Assembly: GCF_016583985.1 (NCBI RefSeq) | Contig: NZ_NRSD01000005.1 | Span: 1 to 64,000, forward strand | Length of the DNA: 64,000 bases | Reading direction: 5' to 3' | Origin: Thiocapsa imhoffii | GTDB taxonomy: Bacteria > Pseudomonadota > Gammaproteobacteria > Chromatiales > Chromatiaceae | In this document: positions 6,746 through 15,015 of the stretch, piece by piece | How positions within the stretch are numbered: position 1 is the stretch's first letter | Layout of the letters: every line of letters begins with the position of its first letter | Notes under the pieces: generated by a model | The model's database searches: none | Told to the model about the DNA's origin: nothing | The model's input: only the letters and a program-made list of their open reading frames with translations | Translations under genes and position numbers: made by a program

Positions 6746-7582
6746 ATGGTGAAACAGATTTTGGGCGTACTGGTGTGTCTGATCGCGATCGGCGGTTGTG
6801 CGTCGAATCCGAACGTGACGGGGACCTTGCCGGCGACGCCGATGGCGTCGCCGGCCGCGTCGATGGCAACAGGACCGGGTGCGCCCGGTCCCAGTGCCCT
6901 GGGGTCCAGCGCCCTGGGGTCCACGGCGGCGGGGTCCATGGCGCCGGGTGCGGTGAGCGCGACGGCGGGCGCGGGGATTCCCGCCGAGATCGGGGTCCCG
7001 CCAACCCCCGCGATGGGCGTTGGCAGCTATCGCCTCGGTGCGGGTGATCTCCTGCAGATCGATGTCTTTCGGGTCCCGGATCTCGCGACGAAAGAGCGCA
7101 TCAACGAGTACGGCTTGGTGGTGATCCCCCTGATCGGCCCGGTGTCGGTGGCGGGATTGACCACCGAGCAGGCCGGCCGCAAGATCGCCGCGGAGCTGGA
7201 GAAGGATCATTTGCAGAATCCGCAAGTGAGTGTCCTGGTCCTGGAATATGCCAACCAGAACATCACGGTTGGTGGGGCGGTCAACAAACCAGGCGTGTTC
7301 CCGATGGCGGGCCAGATCTCCCTGATCCAGGCGGTTGCGATGGCGGGTGGGCCCAGTGACATTGCGAAGATCAATGAGGTGGTGGTCTTTCGCACGCTGC
7401 CCGGACAACCGATGACGGCCTATGTGGTCGACCTGAACCGAGTTCAGCGGGGGCAACTGGACGACCCCCTGCTGGCGGTCAATGATAAGGTCGTGGTGCC
7501 TGAGTCCGGGACCAAGGTGGTCTTGAGGAACGTCACAGGTACGATGCGCGGCTTGGTGACCTTGAATCCATTGCTCTATTGA
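6746..7582 (+). CDS. Outer-membrane polysaccharide export lipoprotein (Wza/BexD-like)
   Basis: The 278-residue protein starts with a lipoprotein signal MVKQILGVLVCLIAIGGC, with a lipobox Cys at residue 18. A long Ala/Gly/Ser/Pro linker with GSSALGSTAAGS-like repeats fills residues 20-90. The poly-export domain begins GSYRLGAGDLLQIDVFRVPD, and an SLBB-like domain has ITVGGAVNKPGVFPM. Such proteins form the outer-membrane channel for capsule or exopolysaccharide. It is shorter than Wza and lacks its C-terminal transmembrane helix, like the short OPX proteins. No inner-membrane Wzc/Wzz partner is adjacent. Confidence 0.88.
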   Translation: MVKQILGVLVCLIAIGGCASNPNVTGTLPATPMASPAASMATGPGAPGPSALGSSALGSTAAGSMAPGAVSATAGAGIPAEIGVPPTPAMGVGSYRLGAGDLLQIDVFRVPDLATKERINEYGLVVIPLIGPVSVAGLTTEQAGRKIAAELEKDHLQNPQVSVLVLEYANQNITVGGAVNKPGVFPMAGQISLIQAVAMAGGPSDIAKINEVVVFRTLPGQPMTAYVVDLNRVQRGQLDDPLLAVNDKVVVPESGTKVVLRNVTGTMRGLVTLNPLLY

Positions 7583-7908
7583 TCGATGCCCGTGTGAGCG
7601 TTCGCGTGCGATCCACACCGGTGCTGGCGTCATGCCCAACGTGGGCCGCGGGTGCGTTCACGCACGCGAACCTGATTCATTGAATAGCGGTCGCGGAACC
7701 CGAGACGACAAGCGTCCGTGAACTGTGATCGGCATGAGTGTCTCAGGAGTCGTGAGGCCTGAGTCACGCTGGGTGGCGGTGGAATCCGTGATGGCTCGGG
7801 TATCGGTTCTGGAACCGGGCGAGGGGCTTGCGCCTCATCTGATCCGTGCCCAAACTCCAATGTCATGACAAAAACGATCAGTTGCCACACAACTGGAGGA
7901 CAACAACC
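7583..7908. other. Intergenic region with a widely spaced inverted repeat
   Basis: Perfect 11-bp arms GTTCGCGTGCG (7600-7610) and CGCACGCGAAC (7661-7671) flank 50 bp. They could end transcription of the export gene or form a regulatory fold; no U-tract follows. No gene is seen. The ribosome-binding site GGAGG near 7892 serves the next gene. Confidence 0.45.
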
Positions 7909-8373
7909 ATGAAAGTCAAAGATGTGATGAGCCGGTCGGTCCGTTCGGTGACGCCCGAGACCCAGGTCGTCGAGGTGGCTTCCTTGATGTGTCTCTATCG
8001 CTACCACGGACTGCCGGTGGTTGATGCGGACGAGCGCTTGGTCGGGATCATTGCCGAGCGCGATCTGCTGCACACCCTCTTTCCCAAACTGGAGAAACTG
8101 GTGGCGGAGGGGCTGCACTCGGTCGATTTGGACCAGGAAATGGCGCGTTACTCCGAAACCCTGCGCATGAAAACGTCCGAATTGATGACACCGAATCCGG
8201 TCACGGTCGACCCGGAGATGCACGTGCTGCGGGCCGCGACGGTGATGGTCCGACACAACTTCAGGCGGATCCCGGTTGCCTCGGATGGCCGGCTGCTCGG
8301 CATGCTGAGTATCGGAGACGTGCATAAGGCCATTTTCCAGGCGAATGTCACGAGTGGCCTGAAAGGAAGCTGA
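7909..8373 (+). CDS. Protein of two CBS domains
   Basis: The 154-residue protein is built of two CBS domains. MKVKDVMSRSVRSVTPETQV to GIIAERDLL is the first (residues 1-55), and TSELMTPNPVTVDPEMHVLR to GMLSIGDVHKAIF the second (about 85-145), with a charged linker between them. CBS pairs bind adenine nucleotides and usually regulate a partner. No effector domain is present, so it is a stand-alone Bateman module. An upstream in-frame ATG at 7846 exists, but GGAGG lies in front of 7909 and the domain starts there. Partner unknown. Confidence 0.85.
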   Translation: MKVKDVMSRSVRSVTPETQVVEVASLMCLYRYHGLPVVDADERLVGIIAERDLLHTLFPKLEKLVAEGLHSVDLDQEMARYSETLRMKTSELMTPNPVTVDPEMHVLRAATVMVRHNFRRIPVASDGRLLGMLSIGDVHKAIFQANVTSGLKGS

Positions 8374-8598
8374 TCGGCCGTACCCCGAATGTCCCTGGAC
8401 GACCCCGCTCGGTCCCGTTGGTGAGCATGCCGGTTGCGGCCGGGTGGGTCGTCCTAGGGCGGGTGGTCTAAGGTCCATTCCCCGTAACTTGGCCGCTCGC
8501 GCCCAGTGTGTCTTGCGCGCGCACCCTGTGGGCCCGCTCACGGGTTTGAATCCGCTGCGATCAGGTGTGCCGCCTGATCCCTTTGCCTGGAGGTCGAG

Positions 8599-9528
8599 AT
8601 GTCACCCCGAGTCCTTACCGCTTGCCTCTCGGTCGCCTGCGCGGGCGTCCTCGTCGCGGCCGTGCCGCATGCGGTCGCCGATGAGGAAGCGGCCGAGACG
8701 GCCCGGCTCGAATACGAGCAGGTCATGGCGCTGACCCCGAATATCGAGAATGGCCGACAGGTGTATCTCACCTGCGCGGTCTGTCATCACCCGGAGGGTT
8801 GGGGCACGCCCGATGGCGCCTACCCGCAGATCGCGGGTCAATGGCGCACGGTGGTCATCAAGCAACTGGCCGATATTCGGGCGCGCAATCGCGACAATCC
8901 ACTCATGTATCCCTTCTCGGTGCCGCGCATCCTGGGCGGACCGCAGAACATCGCGGATGTCGCGGCCTATGTCGCCTCACTGCCGATGAATCCACAGAAC
9001 GGGCGCGGTCCTGGTGTCGATCTCGAACTTGGCGGTCAGGTCTATCGCGAGCACTGCGCCCGCTGTCACGGGGACGCGGCGGAGGGCAATGACGAGAAGG
9101 CGATGCCGATGATCGCGGGACAGCATTACCATTATCTGATGCGCCAATTCGATGCGATCCGCTCGGGGACGCGACATAACTCGGACCCGAAGATGGTGAA
9201 GCAGATTGATGGTTTCACCCCGCGTCATCAAGCGGCCGTGCTCGACTATGTGTCGCGGTTGCGCCCCCCGGCCGAGAAGATCGCGCAGCCGAATTGGATG
9301 AACCCGGATTTCCCGGCCTTTGTGCGCGATCCCATGAGCATCCCGCCGATGCCCGCGATGCCACCCTTACCCCCCATCCCGCCGCTCCGGTTCGAGGGCG
9401 TGCCCGAGCCGGAGCGCCAGCGTGCCCGGCCCGCGCCGTCCGCGGCAGCGCCGGCGATCGTCGTCTCTCCCGAGCTGGTTCCGGATCCTGAACCGAGTCC
9501 AGCCCCCGAACCGCTCCAAGCGGAGTAG
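8599..9528 (+). CDS. Periplasmic diheme cytochrome c (c4-like) with proline-rich tail
   Basis: The 309-residue protein has a Sec signal peptide (cleavage probably after PHAVA near residue 27) and two class I heme-c domains, with CAVCH at residues 59-63 and CARCH at 153-157. Candidate axial methionines lie in NPLMYPFSVPR and KAMPMIAGQH. It resembles cytochrome c4-type electron carriers in the periplasm. After about residue 235 comes an unusual extension rich in proline and alanine (SIPPMPAMPPLPPIPPL, later PEPSPAPEPL), probably disordered or wall-spanning. An AGG-type ribosome-binding site (CTGGAGGTCGAG) precedes the ATG. Its redox partner cannot be told from the neighbours. Confidence 0.87.
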   Translation: MSPRVLTACLSVACAGVLVAAVPHAVADEEAAETARLEYEQVMALTPNIENGRQVYLTCAVCHHPEGWGTPDGAYPQIAGQWRTVVIKQLADIRARNRDNPLMYPFSVPRILGGPQNIADVAAYVASLPMNPQNGRGPGVDLELGGQVYREHCARCHGDAAEGNDEKAMPMIAGQHYHYLMRQFDAIRSGTRHNSDPKMVKQIDGFTPRHQAAVLDYVSRLRPPAEKIAQPNWMNPDFPAFVRDPMSIPPMPAMPPLPPIPPLRFEGVPEPERQRARPAPSAAAPAIVVSPELVPDPEPSPAPEPLQAE

Positions 9529-9625
9529 GGTTCGGGGTGGGGATGAACCGGGTGACGCGCACGGATGCGCGAGCGCAGTGATTGCGAGAACGCCGGTTGC
9601 GGGTGTGCCATCGCACCTGGCCTGA

Positions 9626-12600
9626 TCAGGAGTGCGTTGGCGTCACGGCCTCGGGCTCGGCGGCCCCGCGTTCGCTCAGCTGTCCAACCATCTGATACAC
9701 CAGGGGCACCAGCAGGAGCGAGACCAGGGTCGAGAAGGACAGCCCGGAGACGATGGTCACGGCCAGCGGTTGCAGCATCTGGGAACCCTCGCCGATCGCG
9801 AGTGCCAGCGGCAGCATCCCCACCACGGTGGTGAGGGTGGTCATGAGGATGGGCCGCAGCCGCAGCCGCGCGGCCTCGAGGATGGCCGCATCGAGTGGGT
9901 GCCCGGCACGGCGTTCGAGCTCGATGAATTCGACCAGCACGATCGCATTGTTCACCACGATCCCCGCCAGCATGATGAGCCCGAGCCACACCGGCATCGA
10001 GACGGGCAGCTCGGTCCACTGCAAGCCGAGCACCACTCCGATCACGGCAAAGGGAACCGAGAAGAGAATGATCAAGGGGTTGCGCACCGATTCGTATTGC
10101 ACGGCCATGACGACCAGCACCAGGAACAGGGCGAGCCCGAGGAGAATGCGGCTTAGGTCCTGCCCCTGCTTGAGATTCTCCAGACTGCCGGCTTCGTAGA
10201 GCCGATAGTCGCCCGGGAGGGGCAGGGTACTGGCCTCGGCCAAGGCCAGTTCGATCGCCTGTGGCAGCGTCAGTCCGTCGCCGACCGAGGCGGTGATCTC
10301 GACGATGCGTTGCTGGCGGTCGCGCAGGATGGTCGTGGCCTTGGGCAAAATCTCGATGGTCGCCACATCGCTCAGACGCAAGGGGCGGCGGGGCTCGGTC
10401 TTGCTGAAGAGCACGATGGATTCGAGATCACCAGGCGAGGCGATGTCGAGCCGGTCGAGCCGGAGGAGCAGATCGATGGAGCGGTCGCCATCGATCAATT
10501 CGGTGACCACGCGCCCCTCCATCGCGAAACGCAGCAGGGCGCCGACGTCCTCGACACTCAGGCCGAAACTCGCGGCCCGCTTCGCGTCGAGGCGGATCGA
10601 AATCTCGCGCGTGACATCCTCGCCGGAGTGGCGGACGTTGTTCAGCCCCGTGACGGTTTTCAGACGCTCGGTCACCAGGTCGGCTAAGCGCGCGAGTTCA
10701 TCGAGATCGGGACCGGCGATGCGCAGCGACACATCGTCGTCACCCCGATTGAAGCGGATGCCGCGGATGCCGCGGGTGAAGAGATTGACGCGCAGCCCCG
10801 GGATCTCGAGTGCGCGGATCTCCTCGCGCATGCGCGCGATCCAGGCCTCGCTGCTGAGGCCGCGTTCCGCACGCGGGGTGAGCAAGACCTGCAGACTGCC
10901 TCGGTTGGCGCTCTCGAAGCTGGAGCGCCCGAAGACGAACCCTCCGACCGTGGTGAAGATCGCCTGCACCTCCGGTTGGGCCGCGACCAGGGCCTCGATA
11001 CGGCGGGTCAGGGCGTCCATGTCGTCGAGGGCGATACCCTCATCAGCGGTGAGGTTGATGCGCACATCGCCCTCGTCGAACGCGGGCAGGAATTCCTGCT
11101 TGGCGTTGATCAACCAGGGTCCAGCCCAGAGGAGACCGCCGATGAAGGCGGCCAGCACCAGCCAGCGGATGCGCAGCAGCCGCGCGAGGGCCCAGGTGTA
11201 GCCCTCTTGCAGCGCCGTCATGGCTCGATCGACCCCGCGCCGCACGCTGCCCTCCTGGGTCGCGGTCACGCGCCCCGCCAACGCCGGAACCAGGGTCAGG
11301 GCGACCAGCATCGAGGCGAGGATCGCCGCCGAGATGGTGAAGATGAGTTCCTGGAAGAGCAGCCCCACCAGACCACCGACGAAGAGAAACGGCAGCACGG
11401 CGGCGAGGTTGGTCGAGGTCGAGGCGACGATGGCGCCAGTGACCTCGCGGCTGGCCGTATCCGCCGCGACCAGCGCGGATTGGCCGAGGCGCTGGTGGCG
11501 GTAGACGTTCTCCAGCATCACGATGGTGCTGTCGACCAGCATGCCGATGCCGAGCGCGAGTCCACCGAGCGTCATGATGTTGAAGGTGAGGCCGTTGGCG
11601 GCCATGAGGATGAAGGTGACTAGGACGGCGATCGGGATCGCCGCGCCGATGATCAGGGTGCGCCTGAGACTGCCGAGGAAGAGATAGACCACGGCCATCG
11701 CCAACAGGGCGCCACTGACGGCGGCGGTGATGGCATTGGACAGGGAGTGGCGGATATAGCGGGCTTGATCATCGACGCGTTCGAGACGAATGTCGGGCGG
11801 GATCTGTCCCGCGTCCTCCAGGCGGCTCAGCTCGTCGGCCACGGCATCGACCACGGCGACCGTGTTGGAGAGCGGCTGCTTTTGGATCGCCAGCTTGATG
11901 CCGGGGGTGTCATCGAGACGGATGCGAATGCGGTCCTCGCTGGCGCCGTCGATGACCTGAGCGATCTCGCCGATCCGGAGCAGGGCCATGGGATTGGTGC
12001 CGGTATTGGCTTGCAGGGGGAGGTCGATAATCTCCTGGACGTTGCGAAAGCGCCCTTCGGTGCGGCCACTGATCTCGCCATCGGGCATGCGTAGACGTCC
12101 GGCCGCGACATCCTGATTGGCGCCGCGCAGGCGGGTCTGCAGATCGAGGATATCGAGCCCCAGTCCGGCGAGACGAAATTGATTGGCGACCACCTGGATC
12201 TCGCGTTCGAGTCCGCCGCCGACCTCGACCGCGCCCACGCCCGGGAGGGTGACGAGCAGGCGCCCGAGCCGTTCGTCGACCCAGGTGCGCAGTTCGATGG
12301 GGTCGCGCATCGTGGAACTCACCACATACTCCGCGACCGGCAATTGGAAGGGGTCGCGTTTGAAGATGATGGGTGGATCATCGGTCGCGGGCAGGAACCG
12401 CTTGGCGCGGTCGAGACGGGAACTGGCATCGCGCAGGGCGAGATCGATGTCCTCGCCATAGCGGAAGGAGAGATCGACCGCGCTGCGTCCCTCGGTGGTG
12501 CGGGACTGAATGGCGATCACGCCCTCGGTGATCGCGAGTTGCTCCTCGAGTTCGCGCGTGACCTCGTTCTCCATCACCTCCGCCGGGACGCCGGGGTCGA

Positions 12601-12754
12601 GCACCCGGACCTGGATGTCCGGATACACGATGTTGGGCAGCAGATCGATGTTGAGACGGCTGAGCGAGACGGCGCCGAGGACCATCACGGCCAGGGTCAG
12701 GGCGACCACTCCGATGGGATGGCGCACCGACCAGGTGGAGATGCTCGCGGCCAT
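9626..12754 (-). CDS. RND efflux pump, inner-membrane permease (AcrB/HAE1 type)
   Basis: At 1042 residues it has the full RND length. The N-terminal helix (HPIGVVALTLAVMVLGAVSL) precedes a periplasmic porter domain (DIQVRVLDPGVPAEVMENEV). Transmembrane segments follow, with GGLALGIGMLVDSTIVMLEN, where the first Asp of the proton relay is kept and the second AcrB Asp is replaced by Ser. A second repeat half ends with LVEFIELERRAGHPL and MTTLTTVVGMLPLAL. RND pumps expel drugs, bile-like compounds or metals using the proton gradient. It is the last gene of a leftward operon with its adaptor upstream; no outer-membrane TolC partner is encoded nearby. Confidence 0.92.
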   Translation of the reverse strand: MAASISTWSVRHPIGVVALTLAVMVLGAVSLSRLNIDLLPNIVYPDIQVRVLDPGVPAEVMENEVTRELEEQLAITEGVIAIQSRTTEGRSAVDLSFRYGEDIDLALRDASSRLDRAKRFLPATDDPPIIFKRDPFQLPVAEYVVSSTMRDPIELRTWVDERLGRLLVTLPGVGAVEVGGGLEREIQVVANQFRLAGLGLDILDLQTRLRGANQDVAAGRLRMPDGEISGRTEGRFRNVQEIIDLPLQANTGTNPMALLRIGEIAQVIDGASEDRIRIRLDDTPGIKLAIQKQPLSNTVAVVDAVADELSRLEDAGQIPPDIRLERVDDQARYIRHSLSNAITAAVSGALLAMAVVYLFLGSLRRTLIIGAAIPIAVLVTFILMAANGLTFNIMTLGGLALGIGMLVDSTIVMLENVYRHQRLGQSALVAADTASREVTGAIVASTSTNLAAVLPFLFVGGLVGLLFQELIFTISAAILASMLVALTLVPALAGRVTATQEGSVRRGVDRAMTALQEGYTWALARLLRIRWLVLAAFIGGLLWAGPWLINAKQEFLPAFDEGDVRINLTADEGIALDDMDALTRRIEALVAAQPEVQAIFTTVGGFVFGRSSFESANRGSLQVLLTPRAERGLSSEAWIARMREEIRALEIPGLRVNLFTRGIRGIRFNRGDDDVSLRIAGPDLDELARLADLVTERLKTVTGLNNVRHSGEDVTREISIRLDAKRAASFGLSVEDVGALLRFAMEGRVVTELIDGDRSIDLLLRLDRLDIASPGDLESIVLFSKTEPRRPLRLSDVATIEILPKATTILRDRQQRIVEITASVGDGLTLPQAIELALAEASTLPLPGDYRLYEAGSLENLKQGQDLSRILLGLALFLVLVVMAVQYESVRNPLIILFSVPFAVIGVVLGLQWTELPVSMPVWLGLIMLAGIVVNNAIVLVEFIELERRAGHPLDAAILEAARLRLRPILMTTLTTVVGMLPLALAIGEGSQMLQPLAVTIVSGLSFSTLVSLLLVPLVYQMVGQLSERGAAEPEAVTPTHS

Positions 12755-12775
12755 GGGGATGCGACCCGCGCGACG

Positions 12776-13396
12776 CTAGTCGGTGACCAGCTCGCGGATC
12801 GCCGACTCCACGACCCGGGGCTCGGTCAGTGGATAGGGTGGGATCCGCAGGCGCTGCAAGCGTCCTTGATAGGCGGTGCAGTAGTCGTGATGGAAGGTCA
12901 GGAACAGCGGGTGACCCGAGAGCGCGCGGATCCCCTCGATGAAGTCGACGTAATGACGGGTCTGGCCCATGTGATAGGGCGTGGGTTCTTCATTCAGACG
13001 GAAGGTCTCGATCTCCTCGTCCCACATCGGATAGAGCCCGGGATTGGCCAAATGCAACACCCGCGAGGCCCCGGCGACCGAGCTGAGACAGGCGGCGATG
13101 GCGTCGATCCCCTCGTGCGCAATCGCCGCCGCGGTGTCCGTGCTGAGCGCGAGGGCGGTCTCGAAGGCTTCCACGGCCGCGCTCAGATGGCCCGGTTCGA
13201 GGCGCAGACGCTGGGGCACCCAGGTGTAGGCCAGGCTCGCGGCGCGCAGGAAGGCCGCGGTGGCGTCCGGTGCCGGCGCGCGCGCGGTGGCGAGCAGCAC
13301 TGGATAGGTGCGCATGAAGGTGGCGTGTCGATGGCGATCGCGCGTGCAGTCGGCACGCACGAGTTCGACGGCAGTGTAGAGGTGCTCAAGATTCAT
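12776..13396 (-). CDS. Uncharacterised protein inside the RND operon
   Basis: The 206-residue soluble, mostly helical protein has no signal peptide. It overlaps the adaptor gene by 4 bp (13393-13396) and ends 21 bp before the RND gene. A conserved-looking core VLHLANPGLYPMWDEEIETF resembles the LHF-x-NP-x-x-FPIWD motif of helix-hairpin-helix DNA-glycosylase-like proteins; this is only a resemblance. Aromatic and His-rich patches follow (FLTFHHDYCTAYQG). Translational coupling to efflux genes implies co-expression but does not reveal a role. Confidence 0.7.
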   Translation of the reverse strand: MNLEHLYTAVELVRADCTRDRHRHATFMRTYPVLLATARAPAPDATAAFLRAASLAYTWVPQRLRLEPGHLSAAVEAFETALALSTDTAAAIAHEGIDAIAACLSSVAGASRVLHLANPGLYPMWDEEIETFRLNEEPTPYHMGQTRHYVDFIEGIRALSGHPLFLTFHHDYCTAYQGRLQRLRIPPYPLTEPRVVESAIRELVTD

Positions 13397-14493
13397 TCGG
13401 GAACGACCCTGACCGTTTTGCCTTCGCTGAGGCCGAGAAAGCCGCGCGTGACGATGCGTTCGCCCGCCGTGAGTCCGTCAAGGATCTCGATGCGATCGTC
13501 CATCTGTAGACCGCTGCGCACGCTGCGCCGAGCGACCGCTCCAGACTCTTCGATCACCCAGACCAGTTCCCCATCACGATCGCGGCGGAGGGCTCGAAAC
13601 GGGATCATCAGGCGCTCGACGGCGGCGGTCTCGAGCGTCACCCGCACGAATTGTCCGGCGGCGGCCCCCGGTGGCGCCTCTTCCAGTGCCAGCTCGATGA
13701 GACCTTGCCGGCTGGTCGCCTCGAGTTGCGGATGAATCCGCAGGACCTGGGCCGGGAAGGTCGCGGTGCCCAAGGCATCGATCCGCACCTGTGCCGGATC
13801 GGCACGGCGCACGCCGGGCAGGATGAACTCGGAGACGAAGACCTCGGCGACCAGTGAGTCGGGATCGGCGATGGTGAGGAGATGGGTATTCTTGCCAACG
13901 AAATCACCCGGTTCAACCAACCGCTCGGTGACCACGCCGGCGAAGGGGGCGCTGATCCGGGTGAAGGCGAGGCGGGTCTCTAGCAGTCGCACGTCCGCCT
14001 CGGCGACCGCGAGCGCGGTGCGTGCCTGCGACAGTTCGGCGTCCGAGGCGGCGCGACGGGCGACCAGATCACTCAGCCGTTGGACATCGAGTTCGGCCTG
14101 TGCCCGGGTCGCGCGGGCACGGTCTAGCTCGGCGAGCAGGAGGTCGTCGTCGAGGACGACGAGCAAGGCGTCGGCCGCGACCCGATCGCCCTCGAAGAGA
14201 TCGAACTGGGTGACCCGTCCTTCCTCCTGGCTGAAGAGCCGCACCAACCGCCGGAACCGCAAGGAGCCGGGGCGTTCATGCCGGGTGATGGTCGAGGCCG
14301 GCTCGACCTGGATCGCGGCGACCAGATGCTCGCTCGGCGCGCGTGCGGAACCGGGCGTGCTCGCCTCCTCGCGCGAACAACCACCGAGCAGGCTCAGCAC
14401 GAGGGCGATGCTGCCCAGCAGGGGCGCGAGCAAGCGCGCGCGGCGCCTTCGGGGCGATCGCGGCTCAACGGGAACAAGCGTGCTGAGGATCAC
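13393..14493 (-). CDS. RND efflux periplasmic adaptor (membrane fusion) lipoprotein
   Basis: The 366-residue protein has an N-terminal basic stretch, a hydrophobic signal and a lipobox SLLGGC, so it is probably lipid-anchored. Then follow a split lipoyl domain (SQEEGRVTQFDLFEGDRVAA and later FAGVVTERLVEPGDFVGKN), an alpha-hairpin of coiled coil (ELDRARATRAQAELDVQRLS), a beta-barrel and a membrane-proximal domain ending LTAGERIVTRGFLGL. Adaptors bridge the RND permease to an outer-membrane channel. It starts inside the end of the S24 gene (ATGA overlap, 14490-14493). Confidence 0.9.
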   Translation of the reverse strand: MILSTLVPVEPRSPRRRRARLLAPLLGSIALVLSLLGGCSREEASTPGSARAPSEHLVAAIQVEPASTITRHERPGSLRFRRLVRLFSQEEGRVTQFDLFEGDRVAADALLVVLDDDLLLAELDRARATRAQAELDVQRLSDLVARRAASDAELSQARTALAVAEADVRLLETRLAFTRISAPFAGVVTERLVEPGDFVGKNTHLLTIADPDSLVAEVFVSEFILPGVRRADPAQVRIDALGTATFPAQVLRIHPQLEATSRQGLIELALEEAPPGAAAGQFVRVTLETAAVERLMIPFRALRRDRDGELVWVIEESGAVARRSVRSGLQMDDRIEILDGLTAGERIVTRGFLGLSEGKTVRVVPE

Positions 14494-14882
14494 GTGCCGG
14501 TGAGATCCTTCAGTGCGCTGAGCGAGGTGGGGGTGGGCACGGGTTCGTGTGCGTCATCATAGTGCTTGATCTGGCGGCGGATGTTGCGCTGGATGATGAC
14601 CCCGAGCACGCGCCAATCGAGCCCCCGCAGTTCGATCTCGGGATAGATGGCGTTCAGGGCGACGAGACGCTCATCGCCGTTCGCTTCGCGAATGTACTGA
14701 CGGAACCAGCGCACGCCCTCGACCTCGGCGAAGACGAAACGGCCAGGTTTGCGCTCGTCCGTGGGTTCGATGATGACGATGCATCCATCGGGGAATTCAG
14801 GCTCCATCTGATCGCCGAGCACCTGCAAGGCGTAAGGCTCGTGCATGCTGCAGCCCGTGCTGCCGAGAGTGGGATCTGCCAT
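14490..14882 (-). CDS. S24/LexA-fold protein lacking the catalytic Ser-Lys pair
   Basis: The 130-residue protein is a stand-alone peptidase-S24 domain with no HTH. The family motif appears as VLGDQMEPEFPDGCIVIIEP, where LexA and UmuD have the nucleophile Ser in G-x-S-M; here it is Gln. The usual lysine strand reads GVRWFRQYI, without a Lys at the expected place. It should therefore be unable to self-cleave. The first gene of the leftward RND operon, it may have a structural or sensory role in regulating efflux. Such HTH-less S24 proteins are frequent in sulfur-oxidising gammaproteobacteria; their function is unknown. Confidence 0.75.
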   Translation of the reverse strand: MADPTLGSTGCSMHEPYALQVLGDQMEPEFPDGCIVIIEPTDERKPGRFVFAEVEGVRWFRQYIREANGDERLVALNAIYPEIELRGLDWRVLGVIIQRNIRRQIKHYDDAHEPVPTPTSLSALKDLTGT

Positions 14883-15015
14883 GATGTGTCCTCATGTCTG
14901 GCTCAGGTCCGGCGGCGTGCCCCTTGCAAATCCGCGGGCATACTGACGTTAGGTGCGATCCATTCAGTCGCGAAGCATTCAGGTAGGAGCCGAACGAGAT
15001 GAATAAAAGACTCGC

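Noticed and set aside
12179-13735. 518-codon plus-strand frame across the RND permease, unknown gene and adaptor
   Set aside because: It spans three genes on the opposite strand and has no family features.
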